Shown: in pieces, positions 7,706 through 15,284 of the stretch | Layout: each line of letters opens with the position of its first letter | How positions within the stretch are numbered: the stretch's first letter is position 1 | Source: Methanomicrobia archaeon LH_S13 | GTDB lineage: Archaea; Halobacteriota; Syntropharchaeia; Alkanophagales; Methanospirareceae | DNA: 34,045 nt | NCBI GenBank assembly: GCA_023659785.1 | Contig: JAGXOR010000003.1 | Coordinates: 1-34,045, forward strand | Direction: 5' to 3' | Made by a program: the position numbers and the translations under genes | The notes under the pieces: model-generated | What the model was told of the DNA's origin: nothing | Seen by the model: only the letters and a program-made list of their open reading frames with translations | The model's database searches: none

Positions 7706-8160
7706 CTACTCCTCGCTATCGCAAGGGGCTTCCTACTTCAACGATAGAATTTAGGATTCTCTATCTGTCGCCCATCGCTATCAGTAAGGAAGGACTTTAT
7801 GCCCATATCCAGACCAACTCCGATCTTGGATATGCGCAACTTATCAAGCCTATTACCTGTCTTTATAACTTTGAACTCCGATTGATTCAGGATGAAGCTA
7901 TTGAACTGCCCGTATTTCTTATAGCGCAGCTTACCGACTTTTCTCCATCTCTTCTTCAACCCTTCCTTCTCTTCTTTCATCTTCGGCAGCATCGCCTGTA
8001 AATTATACCGGGAAGGAATCTTCTCGCTGTCATTCCAAATAGCTAAGAAGGAGTTGTAGAGCAACCTGCAGGCATATCTCTAACACCGATAACAACTTCT
8101 TTTCGTCTTCTTTCTTCGGATACAGCCGAAACTTATATGTTCACTATATAAATACTTTTA
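7698..8160 (-). mobile_element. IS200/IS605-family remnant (TnpB-only)
   Basis: The segment contains a broken tnpB and, at 7698-7735, a right-end-like sequence (minus strand GAAGCCCCTTGCG-ATA-GCGAGGAGTAG) that can fold into a GC-rich stem, as the right ends of these elements do. No tnpA (Y1 transposase) is present. The coding part is deleted and frameshifted, so the element cannot move by itself. Confidence 0.6.
7738..8140 (-). pseudogene. Broken tnpB (RNA-guided nuclease family, IS605 OrfB)
   Basis: Two frames together give a TnpB with pieces missing. From 8140 down the frame reads TYKFRLYPKKEDEKKLL, the typical TnpB N-terminus, and then shifts near 8065-8075. The second frame (stop at 7738) continues LYNSFLAIWNDSEKIPSRY, RRWRKVGKLRYKKYGQ-type sequence and finally VGLDMGIKSFLTDSDG. 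The last piece is the first RuvC strand with its Asp (GLDMG). The rest of RuvC and the zinc ribbon are absent, as is part of the middle between KEEKEG and KKRWRK. TnpB proteins are RNA-guided DNA nucleases of IS200/IS605 elements; this copy is certainly inactive. Confidence 0.7.
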
Positions 8161-8214
8161 TTGGTGGTGTGGTAGAAAAGATTTATCTGCTCTCTAATAC
8201 GAGTTTTGAGCAGT

Positions 8215-8450
8215 AATAGCTGTGATTACTGACGTGTCATAAACACCCAGCGCGGAAAACGTTTTTATATCTGCCTGTATTAAGGCAAGCCTTAGAAGAG
8301 CATTTCGATATTCCTTGCCATATCCAAGCATAGATCAATTCGTTGTAGACAGAGATGCAACGAAGGGGAGCACTGATACCCCCGGAGCGGCAATGGTGTG
8401 GATGCCACTAACCGCAGAACCCCCTATTCTTTAGCTTGGGGAGTATGTCA
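8215..8450 (+). mobile_element. 3' end of a second IS605-type element: TnpB tail and right end
   Basis: On the plus strand one frame reads RRAFRYSLPYPSIDQFVVDR and then DATKGSTDTPGAAMVWMPL up to about 8410. This resembles the extreme C-terminus of archaeal TnpB proteins running into the element's right end. The DNA that follows, ACCCCCTATTCTTTAGCTTGGGGAG (8417-8441, in full only 25 bases), folds into a C4/G4 hairpin of the kind found at IS605 right ends, which also form the 3' guide-proximal part of the TnpB omega RNA. The zinc ribbon upstream (GKRFYIC around 8257-8277) is damaged. It is opposite in strand to the other remnant and so comes from a separate insertion. It touches the 3' end of the THUMP gene. 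Confidence 0.5.
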
Positions 8451-8970
8451 GTCTTATCACACTGTGCTTCTCGCGCATCTCCTTTGTTATAAAACCTATC
8501 CCGCATCTATTCCCAACTATCTCTATTGCTATTAGTTTATCAGGGTTCTTAAGGTTCACTTTTGGTTTCCTCCCGAGTATCTTCTCTACCAGGTCGTAAA
8601 AATATCCGCCAACTTCTCTTTCTACCTCCTGACTGGAGATATCTTCTTTCATTCCTCTTCTCTCAACCCAGAATCCGAAAGTATCCTCCGGCTCGATTTC
8701 GTCTATGTAACGCTCTATTCTCCTTTTTAGCATCTCTATCAGGTTCTCTGGGGATACAAAGAAAGCATCATCAATGGGTATTACCCTGTTTAAATGAAGA
8801 TATTTCTCGTTCTCTGCATCCTCTAAGAATTCCACTATATCTTCCACGCTTCCTATCAATACATCTCTAAAACCAGAACGCTCAAACTCGCCGTCCTCTT
8901 CCAATTCCTCCAATAACTCCCCCTCTATATTCTTATCTCCTATTACCAACACGTTCCAATTCTCCAACAT
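8431..8970 (-). CDS. THUMP-domain RNA-binding protein (Tan1-like)
   Basis: 179 residues. The C-terminal ~90 residues match a THUMP domain: FGFWVERRGMKEDISSQEVE, then EVGGYF, VNLKNPDKLIAIEIVGN and GIGFITKEM. Archaeal proteins of this size and layout (COG1818) are related to eukaryotic Tan1, the tRNA-binding partner of the Kre33/Nat10 tRNA acetyltransferase; a role in tRNA modification is therefore likely but not shown. The N-terminal half is acidic (ELLEELEEDGEFE). The stop codon is adjacent to the IS right-end hairpin, so the last residues (TYSPS) may derive from the inserted element rather than the original gene. Confidence 0.75.
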   Translation of the reverse strand: MLENWNVLVIGDKNIEGELLEELEEDGEFERSGFRDVLIGSVEDIVEFLEDAENEKYLHLNRVIPIDDAFFVSPENLIEMLKRRIERYIDEIEPEDTFGFWVERRGMKEDISSQEVEREVGGYFYDLVEKILGRKPKVNLKNPDKLIAIEIVGNRCGIGFITKEMREKHSVIRLTYSPS

Positions 8971-9020
8971 TTTTACCTCACTCCTTATTCCTTATTGAGC
9001 ATATACAGACGCTTCATTCA

Positions 9021-10085
9021 CTACAATAACTCATACAGCGTATCTCTCCTTCTCGGCGTTCTCTCTGCATCCTTTATCAATCTCTCGAAGTCCTCTGGGT
9101 TCATATACTCACCAGCCAGGGAACCTGATAACCTTGAGATGCTCTCTTCCATCAGCGTCCCACCTAAATCGTTCACGCCAAAATGAAGCATCTCCCGCAC
9201 ATCCGTCACTCCCAACTTTACCCATGATGCCTGCACGTTCACACAATAAGGATGAAGAATAACTCTTGATAGCGCATGCACGGTTGCATTTTCCGAAAAA
9301 GAAAATTCTCTGTCCACCATTCGCCCCAATTCGTTGTTCTTTCGCATGAATTTCAGCGGCACGAACTCCGTAAATCCTCCCGTCTCCTTTTGTATCTCCC
9401 TTATTTTAAATATATGGTCTATCCTGTCCTCTAAGGATTCAATATGCCCATACATGATTGTAGCAGTTGATGGAATGCCCAACCGATGCGCAGTCTTTAT
9501 TATCTCCGCCCATTTATCCGTTTTTATCTTCTTAGGGCATATTACTTCTCTTATAGAATCATCGAGTATTTCTGCCGCCGTTCCCGGAATAGAACCCAGT
9601 CCTGCATTTTTTAATTCTTTCAGCACTTCTTCTTCGCTCATCCCGGAATTTCTTGCCACATGGTATATCTCCATCGGCGAAAAGGCATGTAGATGCACAT
9701 CAAAATTCGACTTTATGCTTTCAATAATTCCACAATAGTCTGCTATGGCGAGGTCAGGGTGCAGTCCACCTTGAATGCATATCTCCGTTGCCTCGTTATT
9801 CACCGCTTCTTCAATCTTACTCAAAACCGCATCCATACTCAACAAATACCCGCGTTCCTTCTCTTCTCGGAACGCACAAAACTTGCAGTTGCCTACACAA
9901 ACATTCGTGAAGTTTATGTTCCTGTTCACTACGTAAGTGACAACATCTCCTTTCTTCTTCTTACGCAGTTCATCCGCGAGGTGGAACAAATAAGAGGGGT
10001 TACTCGCTAAAAATATCGCATCTTCTCTTTCAATCTCACCCTTTCTTATCTTCTCGTATAACTCGTCAAATTCGTTTCTCATCAT
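9021..10085 (-). CDS. cofH: CofH, FO synthase subunit 2
   Basis: 355 residues from the ATG at 10085; the frame is open further upstream but that part (rich in Cys and Ser) does not look like family sequence. It is a radical SAM enzyme: the [4Fe-4S] cysteines are in CVGNCKFC (about residues 63, 67, 70), followed by CIQGGLHPD and LHAFSPMEI, and the C-terminus has NVQASWVKLG and GVNDLGGTLMEE. CofH joins a tyrosine-derived unit to 5-amino-6-ribitylaminouracil, after which CofG completes the deazaflavin FO of coenzyme F420. CofG is not in the window. GGTLMEESISR separates it from CofG and from MqnC/MqnE only loosely, so CofH is the likeliest but not the only reading. Confidence 0.85.
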   Translation of the reverse strand: MMRNEFDELYEKIRKGEIEREDAIFLASNPSYLFHLADELRKKKKGDVVTYVVNRNINFTNVCVGNCKFCAFREEKERGYLLSMDAVLSKIEEAVNNEATEICIQGGLHPDLAIADYCGIIESIKSNFDVHLHAFSPMEIYHVARNSGMSEEEVLKELKNAGLGSIPGTAAEILDDSIREVICPKKIKTDKWAEIIKTAHRLGIPSTATIMYGHIESLEDRIDHIFKIREIQKETGGFTEFVPLKFMRKNNELGRMVDREFSFSENATVHALSRVILHPYCVNVQASWVKLGVTDVREMLHFGVNDLGGTLMEESISRLSGSLAGEYMNPEDFERLIKDAERTPRRRDTLYELL

Positions 10086-10225
10086 ACACTGGCAATGAGA
10101 CAGCGTCCTTCGTGAGGGGTAGGAATTACCCTCTTCACATCCCATATTATTTTTCGTGCTCCCTCTAATAACCACAGCTTATTACTATTTTCGCATTTTT
10201 CTTCCTACGCAGTTTGTGGTATCAG

Positions 10226-10260
10226 CTAACATCTAACATCTAACCTCTAATCCCTAATCT
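10226..10260. repeat. Degenerate tandem heptamer array after marker protein 2
   Basis: Five 7-base units (CTAACAT, CTAACAT, CTAACCT, CTAATCC, CTAATCT) run through the gap and into the stop codon of the marker protein 2 gene. The array resembles the pentamer array at 2518-2544 and a short AATCCT doublet at 22780-22791, all of them just past gene ends. Confidence 0.65.
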
Positions 10261-11273
10261 CTGTGCTTTATCCCTGTTATTATCTCCTTATTAAGGTCAA
10301 ATACCGTTGCTGTCTCCGCTCCATTTGTTATCCTCAACTTCTTGCTGTTGTCTATCTCACCAATGATAGAAGCATCTATCCCTTCATCTCCGAATATTTC
10401 GATACATTCCGCTCCTTTCTCATCGTTCTCGACAGTGAGCACAAATCCTGTCCCGGGATACATCTTCAGCCAATGCTCAAAACCGATTGGCATTTTTTCC
10501 ACCTTCGGTCTCGGTATCTTCTCCAGCTCCACAATTGCTCCTACACCAGACGATTCAAGTAACATTCCAAGCGTGCCCAAAGTGCCGGGATTGCTTATGT
10601 CCTTCCCCGCAGTTGCTAACTTCTTCTCCCCTATCTCTACTATTGTATCCAACTGCCTTTTTATCTCGCCAGGTGACCTTTTTGTCGTGTTGTCCCAGGC
10701 TAAATTGTAGCTTGGGTATATTCTACCATCGAGGTCAATCCCTGCTAATACCTTGTCACCCGGTTTCGCACCGCTTGAAAATATGACACTATCCCTCTTT
10801 ACCTTCCCGATTATTCCAACATCCAGTGCATCATAAGCAGTGTCAGGATGTAAATGTCCGCCTACCATCGGCACACCGAATCTTTTCACGCCTTCCCCTA
10901 TTCCTCTTCCCAGTTCTGCACATATATCCTTCTTCTGTGTTGACATCAGATTCACCATAGCCAGGGGTGTGCCCCCCATTGCGGCTATGTCATTCACATT
11001 TACAAGCACGGAGCAATATCCCGCCCACCAGGGGTCGGCACTCAACAACTTACCCCAAATACCGTCCACAGCAAGCAAAATGAAATTATCACCGTCAATT
11101 TTAAGCACTGCAGCATCCTCTCCGAACCCCTCTATCGTTCTACTTCCTACTCGGTCTGAATCACCAAGCCTTTTTACAAGGTCACTTATTGCTCTTTTTC
11201 GCTTCACTCCCTCAAAGTTTCTCAGACCTTCTACCAATGATTCCAGCCCTTCCCCTTCTTTTGCGCTCTCCAT
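10254..11273 (-). CDS. Methanogenesis marker protein 2 (AIR-synthase/ThiL-like)
   Basis: 339 residues with the PurM/ThiL-type ATP-binding fold: GFGEDAAVLKIDGDN, AVDGIWGKLLSADPWWAGYC and NVNDIAAMGGTPLAMVNLM in the N-terminal domain, then GGHLHPD and PGDKVLAGIDLDG. The spacing and the ADPWWAGYC-SVLVNVNDI block fit the AIR-synthase-related family called methanogenesis marker protein 2 (TIGR03267), which is nearly confined to archaea with methyl-coenzyme M reductase. The exact reaction is unknown; phosphorylation or ATP-driven ring closure of a cofactor intermediate is the general chemistry of the fold. It starts 10 bases after the HAD gene and is probably cotranscribed with it. Confidence 0.88.
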   Translation of the reverse strand: MESAKEGEGLESLVEGLRNFEGVKRKRAISDLVKRLGDSDRVGSRTIEGFGEDAAVLKIDGDNFILLAVDGIWGKLLSADPWWAGYCSVLVNVNDIAAMGGTPLAMVNLMSTQKKDICAELGRGIGEGVKRFGVPMVGGHLHPDTAYDALDVGIIGKVKRDSVIFSSGAKPGDKVLAGIDLDGRIYPSYNLAWDNTTKRSPGEIKRQLDTIVEIGEKKLATAGKDISNPGTLGTLGMLLESSGVGAIVELEKIPRPKVEKMPIGFEHWLKMYPGTGFVLTVENDEKGAECIEIFGDEGIDASIIGEIDNSKKLRITNGAETATVFDLNKEIITGIKHRD

Positions 11274-11283
11274 TTTTATCCTC

Positions 11284-12138
11284 TCATCTAATCTCTTCTA
11301 TTATTCCCTTTACTTCCTCTATATCTTTTATCCTGAAATCCGCAACCTCAAAAATCCTCCTCTGTCTGTCTGCTTCTTCTTGCAGCGACAACACCGTGAT
11401 ATCCGCCTCCCGCATCGCAAGATAATCATTCCTGTCGTCCCCCACCATTATCACCTTATGCTCTTCCTTCAACTTCTTTACCAAATCCCTCTTATCCTCT
11501 GGTTTCATCATTCCAAAAATATTGTCCGCTGGTATGTCAGGTAAATATGTCTCCATTTCCTCTCCTTCTATCCTATCCCCGGATGCGACAAAAACCAGGA
11601 TGCCCATCTCACGTAATTCTTTTAGCAGTTTTAGCGTTCCAGGGAAAAAACGTATACCCCCAGCAATCACGTATTTTATCACTCCTCCTGCCACATCCAT
11701 AATCAAACCCACCCCTACCACTGGAAGGATATCGCACCTCCTTAAAAGTGACATCGTTTCATACACGTCCTTCAATTTAACGTTTTTATCCTTCCAAATT
11801 GCTTCCATTACTTCATTGTCACTAATCCCTTTTTTCTTATAAACCACCTTATTTTCTATTCTTTTCTTGCGCATCAACTCAGATAGAATTTCGTAAGGTT
11901 CTTCTTTCTCCAGCGTTTCTTCATATCTTGTCTTTAAAATTGTCATCGCACCCCTTTCAAGCCTGTCCGTACAGGTCGTTCCTGCAACTCTGCTCCGTTT
12001 TGTCACGCCTCTTTCCATATTTTTTATAATCCTGAAAGGTGCGTATAAAACGCCGGCACCGTCAAAAACAACCGCTACCTCAGACATTCTAATTCTCTCT
12101 CCCATTCCCATCCTATAACTCCTACTTTTCTCAGCCAT
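11284..12138 (-). CDS. HAD-superfamily protein (soluble P-type ATPase-like), atypical site
   Basis: 284 residues. HAD motif I reads VVFDGAGVLY, motif II FVASGD, motif III lysine in MMKPEDKRD and motif IV VGDDRNDYLAM, close to soluble P-type ATPase-like phosphatases. In motif I the residue two after the nucleophilic Asp is Ala instead of the Asp of phosphatases or the Thr of P-type ATPases, so normal turnover is doubtful. A ~100-residue helical cap lies between motifs I and II. It lies 10 bases upstream of the marker protein 2 gene and likely works in the same pathway. The ATG at 12138 follows the leader hairpin directly; an internal ATG at 12087 (MSEVAVVFD) fits the family start better and cannot be excluded. 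Confidence 0.75.
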   Translation of the reverse strand: MAEKSRSYRMGMGERIRMSEVAVVFDGAGVLYAPFRIIKNMERGVTKRSRVAGTTCTDRLERGAMTILKTRYEETLEKEEPYEILSELMRKKRIENKVVYKKKGISDNEVMEAIWKDKNVKLKDVYETMSLLRRCDILPVVGVGLIMDVAGGVIKYVIAGGIRFFPGTLKLLKELREMGILVFVASGDRIEGEEMETYLPDIPADNIFGMMKPEDKRDLVKKLKEEHKVIMVGDDRNDYLAMREADITVLSLQEEADRQRRIFEVADFRIKDIEEVKGIIEEIR

Positions 12139-12238
12139 AAAACCTTTCTTTAAAAAAGAAAGATAACTTTACCAAAGAAACAACTATTTTTTGATAAAAC
12201 TTTCTTCTAAAAAGTTTTAATAGAAAGGTGATAATAAA
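12139..12238. promoter_or_regulatory. Divergent leader region between the HAD gene and mcm
   Basis: The 100-base gap holds two similar elements in opposite orientation. Toward mcm: TTTTTTGATAAAAC, CTTTCTT and AAAAGTTTT (12187-12218), then a Shine-Dalgarno-like AAGGTGA nine bases before the ATG. Toward the HAD gene: TTTGGTAAAGTTATC, then CTTTCTTT / AAAGAAAG and the ATG (12177-12136). Both resemble the leader of the HD gene at 7467-7500. The GATAAA or GGTAAA part may be the TATA box. Confidence 0.45.
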
Positions 12239-14344
12239 ATGATGCAGGACCTGATAACAGAGAGGTGGGAGGACTTTCTGAAGCGGTATTGTTGGAACGG
12301 GCTTATAGATATGTCAAATTCTTATCCGGAAAAGCGTAGTTTGTTTGTCAAATTCTCTGATATGGACATATATGACCCGAATCTTGCAGATATGCTTTTA
12401 GAAGACCCTGATGTGGCAATTGCTTCTGCAACACATGCTTTAAGGGAGATGGATATTCCCACGGGTGTTACACTTGATGAAGCTAATCTTCGTATAATTA
12501 AGCTTCCGAGAAAGGTGAAGATACGGGATATCCGAAGCAACGACATAGGTAAGCTGGTGAGTATAGAGGGGCTGATAACAAAGGCGACCGAGGTGAGACC
12601 GAGAGTAGTGGAAGCGGTATTTGAATGCCCTTTTTGCGGGCATATCTTTTCGCTAGAGCAGAGTGGAAGGCAATTCAAAGAGCCGAGGGAGTGCGAGCGC
12701 GAGAGTGGTGGCTGTGGTAGAAAGATACAGCATTTTAAGTTATTGGTGGATAAGTGCAAATTCGCAAATGCGCAAAAGATAAAGTTACAGGAGTCGCCTG
12801 AGGAATTAAGAGGCGGAGAATTACCACAAGCGATAGATGTCAATCTGGAAGACGACATTTCAGGTGAGGTCTCTCCCGGCGACCGGGTAATTGTTACCGG
12901 TATTATCAGGTCATATCAGAGGACGACACAATTTGGGAAGACGCCTTTCTTCGATATATACTTAGATGGCAATTCGTTGGAAATAAAGGAGGAGGAGTTT
13001 GAAGAGATAGAGATAACAGAGGAGGATGAGCGAGAAATAATGGAACTCAAGGATCAGCCGGACGTGTATGAGAAGCTTATAAAAAGCATCGCTCCCTCTA
13101 TCTATGGCTATGAAGAGATAAAAGAAGCGATGATTCTCCAATTGTTCGCAGGCATTCCAAAAGAGTTGCCGGACGAGACGCGAGTGAGAGGCGACATACA
13201 CTTGCTTCTCGTTGGAGATCCGGGAGTCGCAAAGAGTCAACTACTCACCTACTTAGTGAAGTTAGCACCTCGTGGTTTATACACAGGAGGTAAGAGCAGC
13301 ACTTCTGCGGGGCTTACTGCTGCCGCTGTTAAAGACGAGTTTGGGGAAGGGCGCTGGACTTTAGAAGCTGGTGCATTAGTGCTTGCGGACAAAGGAATAG
13401 CAGCGGTGGATGAGATAGACAAGATGGAGAAAAAGGACCGTGAGGCGCTACATGAGGCGATGGAACAGCAAACGGTGAGTATAGCGAAGGCTGGGGTAAT
13501 GGCAAGGTTAAACTCAAGGTGTGCCTTGTTAGCAGCTGCGAATCCCAAATACGGGCGTTTTGATAAATACACGCCGATTGCGGAGCAGATAAATATGCCT
13601 CCTACACTGATGTCAAGATTCGATCTTATTTTTACCATGATGGACCGACCGAATGAAGAGAGGGACACGAAGACTGCAGAACATATATTAGAGACGCATT
13701 ACGCTGGTGAACTTCTTGCAAGGTCTGAGAACATAGGTAAAGTGGACAAGGGGGAAAAAGAGCATTTCGGGGAGGCGATGCAAATAATGGAGCCGGAAGT
13801 AGCAGGGGGATTATTTAGAAAATACGTTGCATGGAGCAAAAGAAATGTATTTCCTGTGATGACTGAAGAAGCGAAAAACAAGTTCATGGATTTTTATATC
13901 GGGCTTCGCAGACAAGGGTATGAGGATGAAGATGCGCCAGTTCCTGTGACAGCACGGCAGTTAGAAGCGTTGATCAGGCTGGGCGAGGCGAGGGCTCGGA
14001 CCAGGCTGAGTGATAAAATAACGGCTGAAGATGCTGAACGTGTAATTAACGTGGTTACATACTGCTTGAAACGTGTTTTTGTTGACCCCGAAACCGGTAA
14101 GCTGGATACCGATTGGATAACCGTTGGCACGACTAAAACACGGAGGGACCGAGCAAGGTCCGTAAGGGAGATAATAAAGGAGTTGGAGAAGGAATACGGC
14201 GATGAAGTTCCGATAGAAGAGGTGCTTGACCTTGCGGAGGAGGAGGGGATGGAAAGAGAAAAGGCTGAGGAGATAATAGAGGTGATGAAGCGGGATGGGA
14301 TATTGTTTGCACCGGGAAGTGGCGTGATTAAGTTCGTGAGGTAA
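12239..14344 (+). CDS. mcm: Replicative minichromosome maintenance helicase (MCM)
   Basis: 701 residues, normal for archaeal MCM. The N-terminal domain has a zinc site CPFC at about 130-133 paired with C152 and C159 (CERESGGCGRK). The AAA+ domain shows Walker A GDPGVAKSQ (about 326-334), Walker B AAVDEIDKM, and the Arg finger in LMSRFDLIF (about 459). A C-terminal winged-helix region follows (EVLDLAEEEGMEREKAEEII). The homohexamer unwinds DNA at replication forks. No intein is present at Walker A, a common intein site in archaeal MCM. A Shine-Dalgarno-like AGGTGA lies just upstream, supporting the ATG at 12239 (a second ATG follows immediately). Confidence 0.97.
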   Translation: MMQDLITERWEDFLKRYCWNGLIDMSNSYPEKRSLFVKFSDMDIYDPNLADMLLEDPDVAIASATHALREMDIPTGVTLDEANLRIIKLPRKVKIRDIRSNDIGKLVSIEGLITKATEVRPRVVEAVFECPFCGHIFSLEQSGRQFKEPRECERESGGCGRKIQHFKLLVDKCKFANAQKIKLQESPEELRGGELPQAIDVNLEDDISGEVSPGDRVIVTGIIRSYQRTTQFGKTPFFDIYLDGNSLEIKEEEFEEIEITEEDEREIMELKDQPDVYEKLIKSIAPSIYGYEEIKEAMILQLFAGIPKELPDETRVRGDIHLLLVGDPGVAKSQLLTYLVKLAPRGLYTGGKSSTSAGLTAAAVKDEFGEGRWTLEAGALVLADKGIAAVDEIDKMEKKDREALHEAMEQQTVSIAKAGVMARLNSRCALLAAANPKYGRFDKYTPIAEQINMPPTLMSRFDLIFTMMDRPNEERDTKTAEHILETHYAGELLARSENIGKVDKGEKEHFGEAMQIMEPEVAGGLFRKYVAWSKRNVFPVMTEEAKNKFMDFYIGLRRQGYEDEDAPVPVTARQLEALIRLGEARARTRLSDKITAEDAERVINVVTYCLKRVFVDPETGKLDTDWITVGTTKTRRDRARSVREIIKELEKEYGDEVPIEEVLDLAEEEGMEREKAEEIIEVMKRDGILFAPGSGVIKFVR

Positions 14345-14390
14345 GTTATAAAACCACGAGATTTTACGAGATTTACACAGAAGAGAGAAA

Positions 14391-14447
14391 ATGAAAATAG
14401 GCATATTAGGGCCCGCAGCAGAGTTGTGGCTCTTCCAAGTTCTTTAA
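14391..14447 (+). CDS. Possible 18-codon leader ORF between mcm and ksgA
   Basis: The 119-base gap after mcm contains an ORF starting MKIGILGPAAELWLFQVL and stopping 16 bases before the ksgA ATG, preceded by GAGAGAAA. It could be a leader peptide, a remnant of a lost gene or chance. The only support is the purine-rich sequence before its ATG and its position. Confidence 0.2.
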   Translation: MKIGILGPAAELWLFQVL

Positions 14448-14463
14448 GAATATCTTCTACGAA

Positions 14464-15249
14464 ATGGAAGTTAAAAAAATCCTTATGGAGCGAGGCGTAA
14501 GAGCTGCGAGAAGTCATGGTCAGTATTTTTTGAGTGATGACCGTGTGGCAGCGAGAATGGTGGAATATGCAGGTGTAGAGAGCGGTGATGTGGTGCTGGA
14601 AATAGGTGCAGGACTGGGAAGCGTCACCGAGAAATTGGTAAGCAAAGCGAAGAAAGTTTATGCTGTGGAAAAGGACAAAGAACTCTGTGAGATATTAAGG
14701 GAGCAATATGGGAATAAAGAAAGCAAAATAGAGGTGATAGAAAGCGACATTATGAAAATAGAACTACCGGAATTTGATAAAGTCATTGCGAGCATACCCT
14801 TTTCTTTGTCATCGCCAATCACTTATAAATTGCTGCTTCATAATGCTGGCTTCGGGCTTGCTGTGCTGTTATATCAGAAAGAGTTTGCGCAGAAATTGGT
14901 TGCAAAACCCAAGTCGAATTTGTATGGGCGTTTATCAGTTATCGTGCAGGCACTTGTAGACGTTGAAATTGTTGAGTTCGTTCATCGAGATGCTTTTTAT
15001 CCATCGCCAAATATTAAAGCAGCGGTAGTGAGGTTGAAGGAGAAGGAGAAGGAGAAAGAGAAAAGAATAGTAGAGGAGAAAAAGGAGTTTTTTGAGTTCG
15101 TTACTACGGCGTTCGGGCACAGGAGAAAGAAGATGAGGAATATATTTAAAACAAAACTTCCGGAAAGCTCGGCACTTGAGGAATTGGATAGGAGACCGGA
15201 GGAGTTGAGCCCCGAGAAATTTGTAAAAGTGAAACAATACGATTACTAA
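14464..15249 (+). CDS. ksgA: 16S rRNA dimethyladenosine transferase (KsgA/Dim1)
   Basis: 261 residues. The order is that of the KsgA/Dim1 family: SHGQYFLSDDRVAARMVEYA, SAM motif I LEIGAGLGSVTEKL, YAVEKDKELCEIL, then VIESDIMKIELP and the catalytic motif IV region, and a C-terminal FYPSPNIKAAVVRL. The enzyme dimethylates two adjacent adenosines near the 3' end of 16S rRNA. Motif IV reads SIPFSLSSPIT (Ser about 110) where N-[LI]-P-[YF] is usual; the Asn-to-Ser change fits the wider (D/N/S)-x-P-(Y/F) rule of amino-methyltransferases but is unusual in this family. A Lys-Glu run (KEKEKEKEK) from a purine microsatellite lies in the C-terminal domain. Confidence 0.9.
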   Translation: MEVKKILMERGVRAARSHGQYFLSDDRVAARMVEYAGVESGDVVLEIGAGLGSVTEKLVSKAKKVYAVEKDKELCEILREQYGNKESKIEVIESDIMKIELPEFDKVIASIPFSLSSPITYKLLLHNAGFGLAVLLYQKEFAQKLVAKPKSNLYGRLSVIVQALVDVEIVEFVHRDAFYPSPNIKAAVVRLKEKEKEKEKRIVEEKKEFFEFVTTAFGHRRKKMRNIFKTKLPESSALEELDRRPEELSPEKFVKVKQYDY

Positions 15250-15284
15250 AATTATGCAATTACTGACAAGAAGTGCAGAATAAT

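Noticed and set aside
10086..10175. Thirty extra residues upstream of CofH
   Set aside because: They show no radical SAM family sequence, and the tandem ATGs at 10085/10082 match the usual protein start.
13894..14517. 207-codon minus-strand frame opposite mcm and ksgA
   Set aside because: It is the antisense of two convincing genes, is rich in Ser/Leu as expected for a shadow, and crosses both gene ends.
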